A stretch of DNA of 28,988 nucleotides from Temnopleurus reevesii (lineage: Eukaryota > Echinodermata > Echinoidea > Temnopleuroida > Temnopleuridae). Below the pieces are notes generated by a model. That model was not told the DNA's origin. It did no database searches and was given only the letters and a program-made list of their open reading frames with translations. This document shows positions 21,001 to 28,988 of the stretch, one piece after another (the first letter of the stretch is position 1; each line of letters starts with the position of its first letter). The position numbers were made by a program, and so were the translations under genes. Location: positions 12,233-41,220 of the forward strand of contig BQKZ01006462.1 of NCBI GenBank assembly GCA_036244855.1. Reading direction: 5' to 3'.

Positions 21001-23153
21001 CTAAGTTTTAGATCATTAAAGAAAATTGTATATGGTCATTAGTATACAATTACAATTTATTAAATTATACTTCTGTAGGTATTGGTTAAGAAAAAGTTGG
21101 TCCAAAGTAGATATCTACTTCCTGATTATAGGAAATCATCCTAATATTATAAATCATATCAATAAGAGATAACTTTTCATTTCTTTTAATATGAAATGCT
21201 TTTACAGAACATTTTCTTCTTAGCCCATTGACTACTAAATTCTGTAATTTGTGCAGGGACAACCAAGTTCCAGTAATTAAGGGTTTAAATGACGCATGTA
21301 CTCACCACATGGACCAAGAGATAGAATAGTCGATATCTCTTGACTTGGGTTGATTTTAATGACCTTTCCATCAGCTGCTCCACTGTAGATATCACCTACA
21401 AGGCAAAACCAATTGGTAGGTTGATATCTCACTCAATTCAAAGTTTAATATAATGAACAAATTAATTCGATCATAAAAATCTATGACATTTTTGTGATAA
21501 TTAATTATTTGCTGCATATAATGAATGTCAAAAGAACAAGCCTGGAACAAATTATGAAAGGTCTATATTTTACAAACCAGTTGACACATATCATGCACTC
21601 CCACTCTGTACCGGTGAAAAATAAAGATTAGAGAGACATTCAGACATCTTAACATGAGACAAAAACAGGTGACAGGCTAATTTTTATAAATACTCATTCA
21701 ATTTACAGTGCCATCTGTACCTTTAAAATGTTTGGATGTGTTTTCTTTTTCTATTAAAAAAGGACATACAGTAAACTCTGCTAAGTCAAACCTGTATGAG
21801 TCTAGTAATTGCCTGAGTCAATGTGATTATTTGGAACCAATAATATTAAACCTATGTTATTTACCACTTCTCAGTCATATTTCAAGTCCGAACTGACTTA
21901 CATGGTTCCAAGAGATTTGACTTAGGCAGATTTATATGTATTTATTTGTCAAATTTGTCACCAAAGCATTTGATTTGTGGGTTACTTAAGAAAAAGGTTC
22001 AAGGATACCACACAAATATGGTAACAAAGATGAAAATATTACCATCTTTATAAGCCAGTGATTCGGGTCCGAGGATCTGATCTCTGAGAAGCTTCTCTGC
22101 ATTCTGGAGATGGTTATTAACAGGAAGGTCATCTCCAAGAAATGGTGGACTCTGTAATCTGCCAAAATACAAAAGCTATCTTTAAAGACCATACCTGTAC
22201 TCTTTTTAATCAAAAGTGTTGTTTCAGTACATGGAAATGCACTAATGAGGATTTTACTTATCATGTCATTTTAGCTGTACCGGAATAGTGATGTTAAAAC
22301 AATGTGAAATTGTATTCAATAAACCATTTATCTATCTATCTATCTATCTATCTAAATTGTAGGTTTAAGAACGAATGTAAAACATAGTAGCAGTGCTTCC
22401 ACAGCTCAGATTAGTAATAAGTCTCAATAATCGCTGATCAGTTCTTAGCCTGATATAATACACAAAAATATGTCCCAGTCATGTTTAATAGGTAAAGATA
22501 GAGGAGAGTGACAAAAAAAGAATAGGAAAAAGAAGATGGCATGAGAACAAAAAAGTAAGAAAGTCATTATTACAGGCAAAAATGACAAGGACTCTGTAAA
22601 ACATTATCCTGGGAGAGGGGTGTAATAGGCCGATTAAGTAATAGATCCAAATTTTATGCAAATTTCTTACTGCGCACTCGGTCATTAGTACAGTCAAACC
22701 TCATTATAACAAGATCATTTGGACCAGAGAAATCATCTCTTTATATCAAAAACTTGTTATATCAGGGCTAAAATAAGATACAAAGAAATGGGACAAGGAA
22801 AACTACCTTGTTATAACGAGATCTCATTATATCAGTGCTCTTTATAACGAAGCTGGACAGTATTTCTTAAACTATTAGTGACAACTTTTAATAATGACAA
22901 TACTTTAGATCCAGTTCACATACATTGCTTCTTGCTATATAAAGCAAGCCTCGGGCAAGCCTTTAGGTTGTCAAGACCAGCTTTTGCGTATAGAGAATGC
23001 ATTAAAATTTGCATCTATTAGTAAGACGTCCGATAAGAATAAGTTCTTTATACTTACTCAAAGCCAACTGGTTCAAATGGTACAGGCAATAGGAAGACTG
23101 CTATCCCGATTATTGGCCCAATAATGAGTGAAGATAACATATTGCATGTACAC
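18026..23153 (-). CDS. APMAP: APMAP copy 2, eight exons
   Basis: Same protein as copy 1. Exons on the minus strand: 23153-23058, 22158-22043, 21395-21306, 20807-20700, 20210-20039, 19481-19347, 18988-18805, 18250-18026. All splice sites are intact and lengths equal those of copy 1 except the last exon. Coding differences I could find are synonymous except one Thr to Ser in exon 20807-20700 (VNVTTG to VNVSTG), which keeps the N-x-S/T glycosylation sequon. The stop codon is changed: TTG-TAA of copy 1 is TTG-TCA here, so the protein runs seven residues further (SSGHGHP) to a TAA at 18026, about 370 residues from the Met equivalent to 11199. The N-terminus is as uncertain as in copy 1. The gene looks functional. 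Confidence 0.92.
19791..19962. mobile_element. MITE with CTAAGTC inverted ends, copy 2
   Basis: Counterpart of 7648-7822 with better-kept ends: CAGGTAACTCTGCCTAAGTC at the left and GACTTAGGCAAAGTTGACTG at the right. The interior differs markedly from copy 1. Confidence 0.8.
21769..21938. mobile_element. MITE with CTAAGTC inverted ends, second element, copy 2
   Basis: Counterpart of 9820-9990, with the left end CAGTAAACTCTGCTAAGTC closer to the family consensus. Confidence 0.65.
22329..22352. repeat. (TATC)6 microsatellite
   Basis: Six perfect TATC units, one fewer than the matching tract in copy 1. Confidence 0.95.
22691..22860 (+). mobile_element. Pogo/Tigger-like MITE, copy 2
   Basis: Counterpart of 10750-10919 with the same ends (CAGTCAAACCTCATTATAAC) and a few base differences. 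Confidence 0.85.
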
Positions 23154-23305
23154 CTAGATATATCATGGTTCAGAAAACAATGCATTAATCATCACTGATA
23201 CATATATTTTGAATTGCATGAAGAATCGAAATGCATATGTCAAATTGGTACAAACTTATATGAAATTGATAAAAATAAATTGATAATTCCTTTTTAAAAC
23301 ATGAT

Positions 23306-23404
23306 CTACGGAATCAACTGCCACCCGAAATTTGCAATATTCAAAGCTTTGAATGTTTTAAAAATGCACTCAAAACCCATCTGTTCAGAAGTGTTTTCCA
23401 ATAG
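23306..23404 (+). pseudogene. LINE reverse transcriptase remnant, copy 2
   Basis: Same 32 codons and TAG as 11365-11463. Here the sequence continues past the stop (ATTCTTGGGG, TTACTGCGCTTTGGGCAC), which looks like a LINE 3' UTR. In copy 1 this tail is cut off by the N. Confidence 0.75.
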
Positions 23405-23410
23405 TATCTA

Positions 23411-26400
23411 AACCATATATATTATTCTTGGGGTTTTCCTTGAATTATCATTTACTGCGCTTTGGGCACAATATTCATGTGGAATTTGGTGCAGTTAATT
23501 TTCAATGCTGAATGTATATTTGCTATAAACAAAATTAAGGACATACACATCAATACATTTGAAAGAAGAGAAAACATTCCATACTTACATTTTAGGTGTG
23601 CAATGTTTGAGCAAAAAGTATTTCACTATATGGTAACCTGTGAAAAAATAGACCACCAGCAGAACATTCCGGTAGATTGTAAAATCTTTTACCACTTAAA
23701 TGGCATAACAGCACACCACGTTCTAAATGTACTGGTAGCAGTAAAAACATCACTATCTGGAATAGAGGCAGTCTTTCTGTTGTATCAGAGTCCACAAGTC
23801 TGCAATTCAGCTCGAGAGCCTGTACCAACTTGATCTTTTCCATTTACTTGTGAAAATTAGCCATTAAGAATCTATTCAGTTCTTTTATTCTCACTCATGA
23901 TATTCTTCTTGGCTTATACCATAATACTATTTGTTTGATCCTACAGCTTCGGAGACACCGGGACATGAACATTTTACTCTGTCTATCCACTCTGATATAC
24001 ATTCTCCAGGGTATAAATTAATCCAAGACTGTCGAAGGCCATGACTTGATTTCCCTACTGAATGGCCTCAATGCCCTTCTTCTTAATTTTGAAGATTTAT
24101 TGTGCCATTTCTTTCTCCTTTTTTTTCAATTTGTGCTGTAGTATGAAAATTTGCTGTATAAAAATTGGTCTTGCCCTCAAAATAGCAAAATTAAAGGTGT
24201 GCTTCTCAATCAAAAATTGGAAATGCAACTCAAAAGTGGAAGAGCATGATTATGTTTATGACGGGGGTGGATGCTATATGATTAGGTCCACTTCAGCCAA
24301 CAAGGTTTCTATGGACATGAATATTGAACCAAAAAAGAAGCCCATCAAACTCTTTCTTTTTTTTTTTCTCTCTTTCTCAGTGTATCTCTTTCTTAACTTC
24401 ACAAATGAAAAAAAAATGCTACATACACTTCATATTGACAAGAATGTAGTTCAATTATATTCATAATCTTGGTATATTTACACGTTTGTTTTTATACAAG
24501 CAATAAAGAAAGATCAAATGATATTAACTCCTACATGGATCTGAAATAATGAATTGCATTTGATATGAGAGTAAATATATGTACAAGAAAGCTGTATCAA
24601 GCGCACTGAATTTTTCTTTGAAATGATAAGCATAATCCAGCTACAAATGGAATCTCAATGCATATTACAATAAAATGGTTTTACATGTATCGAACAATAT
24701 ATTTGTACAATCCTAAATTCAACTACATGTATCTCCAAGCAACGAATTATCATATCAAGGGTCAAGTGACATAAAGAAATACCTACATTTTTGTGAAAAC
24801 GTGACATGTGACATTTTTAATAAACACAATAGCATCACATGTTTCTTATCATAAAAAAACCAATTTATGACCATTCTATTACATTTTCATACACTAAGTA
24901 ATGTGGACCAAAATCTTTAAAGGCATTTTTCTAAAAGCGCCCAAATTGAAGTAATGTATTTACGTCACTGCCCCTTCAATATGCCAGCGTGCAATTCTTT
25001 TTACTTGGCTGTTACATATAAAGGAAAAGGCCCTAAGCAAATAAAAAGGCATATTGCCATGAAAATTAGACACATCCCTATCGATTTTAGAAACTGCTGG
25101 AAACATTCTAGCAATAATAAGTAAATCATTGAAGCAGCAAACATATTGAAATAATGCTATTGAATTAATAAAATGTCACAGCAATTGCAGAGGTGCAAAC
25201 CATATCAGAATATACAAGGTTGAAATTAAAATGAGAGTTACCAAAATATTTTCTGAGAGAATGTTTTTTCTCATGAGAAAATATTTGGTTCAGCTGTCTG
25301 GTGATTCACATTTTAATTTCTATCCCCAGGCATATTTCGGAAGGGTTGGCATAACTTTTATCAAACCACAGTTTCTTCTTGTTTCTGCAACAATCCCAAA
25401 TGTGTCTGCTCACTTAAATAGTTCCTGACATAAATCATCCATACTAAATATAGCTTTGTACAAAATGACAGTAAAAGTAATTCTACAAAAGTACAAGTGA
25501 CCAGGTTTACATTATAGTTTCAATCTTGTTCAGTAATTCATAGATAATACGGTATCTGAGACCAAAAGAAAAAAATTGTCTAGTTGGAAGTACACATAAA
25601 AATAATCCCGATAAGCATTCCATGATATTAAAACAGTGCTTAGTTTTCCAAATATTGAATTATGAAAAATAATTGATTTTCATGAATAATACAGAGATTG
25701 GTACAAACGCTAGTCCACACAGCAAAACAATGAGAAGGAAGAATGCGCACGCATAGCTAAATAGCTCACCTGGAGCCTAATGCCTAAGTTGATTGCAAAC
25801 CAGACATTTATTTGCTTCTAAGTCCCTTTTTAATAATCCACATCATGTCAGATAAAGTTCTTTTGGGTTAATTTCATGCACTTATGCAATATGCAAATTA
25901 TATATATTTCAACCTCAGATACCTTTTAACGTAAACAAGACATCATTTCCCTTTTTAAATGTCTCATATGAAGTACAGGTCTAATGGAGTTGTATGACTC
26001 ATTCATAAACCAATAAATATTCATAGAATTCATTCAAAACAAATACAATCCTGTATTTAACAACACATAAATCATACTAACACAGACCATAATCATATGG
26101 GTCAATTTTTACAAACTGTCTGTTAACATACATAACATACAGCAACAATAAAAGTTTCACAGTAAACATGCATACATCATGCTTCAATACATATAATCAA
26201 ATTCTGAAGGGGCACTCCCAAAAGATGATATCATTGTAATCACACATCTACATTATAGCGATTGTAAAATGCATTCAGGGGGTCTGGATCCATCAGTTTC
26301 GTTAAAAGAATTTATATGAAGCTCAGAGGAGGTATGTGAATGTAATCACATAATTTAGGTTCAAATACATTATTTCAATTGGTCATAATTTCTCAAACTT

Positions 26401-26870
26401 GGAATGCAAATATCAAAACGTTACATCTGGAATCATCCCATCAGGAGTACGAGAAGTGTGACACTGGGCTTTGTTCAGAAATACATTGCAGAGTTTCCAA
26501 GCTTTTGCACACATCATTTAAAATACATATAACCAAACAGCTGATGTTTCTTGTGGGGTAGATCACAATTACAAAAGAAACCTTCACCAAGTCATTCACT
26601 TGAAAGGTTGAAACAGACTTTGCAAATAATCTACAAAATAATACCAGGTTGGCAGCTCTGTAGGGTATAATCCATTTCAAATTTTTCAAATTAATACTTA
26701 CAGGTACTGTTTAACTGTAACAAAAATCTTCACTCAAAATATTCATTTGATCAAATGCAGGGTGGGTGGACCTGCTTTTTATAAGAAATATAACTCTCAG
26801 ATGTTCACAAATTTAATTGTTAACTGTTATGGAAAATACTATTTTACAAGTGCTCTGGATGAAGAAATTG
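23411..26870. other. 3.5 kb without a recognisable gene
   Basis: AT-rich stretch between the 5' end of APMAP copy 2 and the RAD51 array. Open frames of 83-134 codons (for example + strand 23462-23833 and 24062-24466) have no motif I recognise, skewed low-complexity composition and no supporting splice sites. No RAD51 central exon is present on either strand by eye. Part of it could be RAD51 3' UTR or the APMAP promoter region. Confidence 0.5.
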
Positions 26871-26876
26871 GTCAGA

Positions 26877-27402
26877 TCATTCTCTAGCATCACCGACTAG
26901 AAAAGCATTGATAGCAAACATCACTTCAGCTTCAGTAGACAGCTGGGAATCATAGATATTAAAAATAAAAACTGGATCCGGGTGAGGATAACTAATTGAA
27001 GGGCAATGAGCCCCTTTATATCAAGAGTTCTTTCAGGATTTTGATCAAGACAGGATCAATCTTTCACATCACCAGTGCCATCAGCATTGATAGCATACAA
27101 CACTTCTGCTTCAGTTCGTCAGATTGAATCATTTATCTTAAAATTAAAACTCATTCATGACCTCCAGATCCTGGAGAGCACAGATCCTCTACATAAAAGA
27201 GTTCGGTTAGGATTTCTAGACCGTTCGAATCAGTCTTTAGCATCACCGATTCCATCGGCATTGATAGCAAACATGGCTTCAGCTTCAAATAGACAGGTTG
27301 AATCATTAAATCTTAAAATGTAAACTCATTCATGACCTCCAAGTATAGATAATCAACTGGAGAGCAGGAATCCTCTAAATAAAAGAGTTCTTTTCAGACT
27401 TC
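26877..27402 (-). pseudogene. Tandem array of decayed RAD51 terminal exons (3 units)
   Basis: Three minus-strand copies of the last RAD51 exon, with stops (TGA) at 27230, 27056 and 26877, spaced 174 and 179 bp. In transcription order they end [36 protein letters not shown] and EAEVMFAINAFLVGDARE. RAD51 normally ends with a motif very like the first. The first unit has a one-base insertion just upstream (ATTTAATGATTC where ATTTATGA.. is expected) and Phe for Pro before EAE. The third reads in frame from IYDSQLSTEAE. The flanking non-coding sequence (CATGAATGAGTTT, AAAAGAGTTC) is repeated too. The array runs straight into the N at 27403, so more units, including the working exon, probably lie in the gap. 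Confidence 0.85.
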
Positions 27403-27403
27403 N
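27403..27403. other. N: probable gap inside RAD51
   Basis: Single N between the exon ending AVTCQ (27635) and the terminal-exon array. Roughly residues 161-305 of RAD51 should be encoded here, and none of it is found in the window. The left flank stops in mid-repeat. A collapsed gap of unknown length is the simplest reading. Confidence 0.7.
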
Positions 27404-27634
27404 AATAATATGCATCAACAGATGAAAGCTAAGAATTCAGAATTGTCAATGTTTATATTTCAATACTAAATATTTCCGTATAAAAAATCTTTGAGAGCAG
27501 AAAAATTCAAATTAACAGGTTAGGATGATAAAAATAGATAACAGTATAAAATTTGAACAGTTATAGATTGCACCAAACAAAAAGAAACACATTTACAGCT
27601 TATGTTTGATGATTTATAAGCTCTGGTGATTTAC

Positions 27635-28529
27635 CTGACAAGTGACAGCCATAGTATGGCAGAGTTGAGTCTTTCCTGTTCTAAACTCTCCAAAGATCTC
27701 TGTGATTGAGCCAGTCTCAATACCACCTGAAACACAAGTATTATTATCTTCCTTGATTAATCAAAATAACCACACATATTTCTTGCATTGAGAATGTAAT
27801 GTCTGAAAAATCAAGTCTGCACGAACACCGAGCAGGCATGAACTTGACATCCAAATATATAAATTCAACAAAACCAGAGTTACTCAAGGTTTCAAATTAT
27901 TTGAATACACAAAAGATGGTCAATTGTTTTTTGTAATCTGTGTTTAAGTCCTGTATTAATGTATTGTGCAGACTAACAATCAAGTGGGCTTTCAATAAGA
28001 CAATTCTGCTTATACACTAGATTGCGTAATATCTCATTATAAATCACAAATATTTGAAGAAAAAAAAATTGGAAATCACTAAATTGACAAAGAGAAGTAA
28101 ACTACATGTATTTTGGCCCAGGGATTTACGAGATGGTGGTTTCTCTCTAATTATAAATAAAATTGATTAAAATTTCAATATAATGAATTACCTTTAAAGA
28201 TTTTTGCAACCAAACATGGCATCAAAAATCTTAACACCGTCAGGTGACAGGAATAATGAATAGATGTGATTTGTAATGCGCCAAATCCATCCTGCTTGAT
28301 GCTCAAGGGGCAGCAGAAAATAGAGTATAGTCAAGTGAGTTGGAAGGAAAAGAGGAAAAATTTAATTTCATCAGCCTTATTCAGAATAGCTAGTGTTCAG
28401 GGATACCATACCTTGTAGGAGTTTGTCGAGCTCTTTGGAACCAGTGGTGACCTGAATAATCTCTGACCTTTGCTGGTGGAACTGTGTAGCTGTGGTGAAA
28501 CCCATGGGAACTAGCTTCTGGGCTTCATT
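27635..28529 (-). CDS. RAD51: RAD51 recombinase, two central exons
   Basis: RAD51 forms ATP-dependent filaments on single-stranded DNA and carries out strand exchange in homologous recombination in the nucleus. Exons on the minus strand: 28529-28412 (39 codons plus one base, after TTCCTTCCAG, before GTATGG) and 27726-27635 (two bases plus 30 codons, after GTTTCAG, before GTAAAT). The first reads [20 protein letters not shown] and ends [10 protein letters not shown], the linker leading into the ATPase core. The second reads [21 protein letters not shown] and ends AVTCQ, containing the Walker A box GEFRTGKT. Both are near-identical to vertebrate RAD51 and look functional. 5' exons lie right of the window. 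The Walker B and DNA-binding loop exons are missing, probably in the gap at 27403. Confidence 0.95.
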
Positions 28530-28988
28530 CTGGAAGGAAGATATTCAAAACTTTAACAGTTAATACCTTTACATCACTGAAACTACTAAGAATAATCAAG
28601 TATAACTTAAGATGTCATGAAAACCGGGGGAAAAACAACTTAAGGGCTATAACCTACTAGAAGAGTCCTTCTGATACTAATGTTGGCTCCATCCAAGAAT
28701 ATGGCACTCTCACTACGGCTCAGGATACAACACTTGTCCGACAATTAATGAATTAGTATAATGTTAGGTTAAGCTAGTTTTTTTAATATGAACATGACGA
28801 AACAGTTAATTATGGATACACTTGGCAGCCATCAGGGTTTTTTTCCCACCCCACCACCTTTGCAATTTCCTCTTTGTCGTCATACTGATCTACTACTGAT
28901 GCAAAGGCTCCTTTGATACACATCAGAATTGAATGAATTTTCACCTCTCCTTCAAATCATCACCTCTCTTTCTCCATTTTCTCTTACT

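Larger units (their letters stand above)
11820..23410. repeat. 12-kb duplicated block, copy 2
   Basis: Second copy of 1-11470. Similarity to copy 1 runs through the LINE remnant and stops at about 23410, which is exactly the point matching the last base before the N in copy 1. Sequence beyond 23411 therefore has no counterpart in the window. This copy carries a 459-bp MITE at 12450-12908 that copy 1 lacks, two instead of four exon-derived repeats in the last BCKDHA intron, and six instead of seven TATC units at 22329. Confidence 0.95.

Noticed and set aside
23462..23843. Open frames of 123 (+) and 83 (-) codons after the duplicated block
   Set aside because: The plus frame starts in the LINE tail; neither has a known motif, and the two overlap antisense, so chance is likely.
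24062..24466. 134-codon plus-strand open frame
   Set aside because: Dominated by Phe, Leu, Lys and Ser from poly-T and poly-A tracts; looks like AT-rich chance coding.
27210..27245. GTTCGAATC resembling a tRNA T-loop
   Set aside because: No acceptor stem, anticodon arm or D-arm around it; it is part of the RAD51 repeat flank.
27075..27323. 82-codon plus-strand open frame with internal repeats
   Set aside because: Antisense shadow of the RAD51 terminal-exon array.

Overview
The window is animal nuclear DNA: AT-rich, with small conserved exons split by GT-AG introns, many short inverted-repeat transposons and no bacterial-style operons. Very close similarity between two long blocks, together with the transposon types, suggests a highly heterozygous marine invertebrate. 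An echinoderm is my best guess, but nothing in the window fixes the species.

Three conserved genes are recognisable. BCKDHA (E1-alpha subunit of mitochondrial branched-chain 2-oxoacid dehydrogenase, + strand) appears as its 3' exons. APMAP (membrane-anchored six-bladed propeller protein of the strictosidine-synthase-like family, - strand) lies tail-to-tail with it and can be read through eight exons. RAD51 (recombinase, - strand) appears at the right edge as two central exons plus three decayed copies of its last exon.

Layout: 1-11470 holds BCKDHA 3' exons (492-1565), 4.3 kb of gene-free AT-rich sequence with MITEs (1566-5905), APMAP copy 1 (5906-11212) and a LINE remnant, and stops at a single N (11471). 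11472-23410 repeats the same content: BCKDHA copy 2 (11472-13715), spacer with MITEs, APMAP copy 2 (18026-23153) and the LINE remnant. 23411-26870 is about 3.5 kb in which I recognise no gene. 26877-27402 is a RAD51 terminal-exon tandem array that ends at a second N (27403). RAD51 exons lie at 27635-27726 and 28412-28529.

The repeated 12 kb runs exactly from the start of the sequence after the first N to the end of the sequence before it. That is the dovetail pattern expected when two haplotype contigs of one locus are scaffolded side by side, so the duplication may be an assembly artefact rather than two gene copies. The differences between copies include a TTAA-flanked MITE, 4 versus 2 exon-derived repeat units, and a different APMAP C-terminus. 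They would then be allelic polymorphisms. Each N falls inside a gene where coding sequence is missing, so both probably stand for gaps of unknown length.

The most unusual structure is a pair of tandem arrays with a period of about 170-185 bp, each built from a piece of a neighbouring gene's own exon: BCKDHA's penultimate exon (559-1210) and RAD51's terminal exon (26877-27402). The three genes are unrelated housekeeping genes, and no shared pathway is implied by their adjacency.
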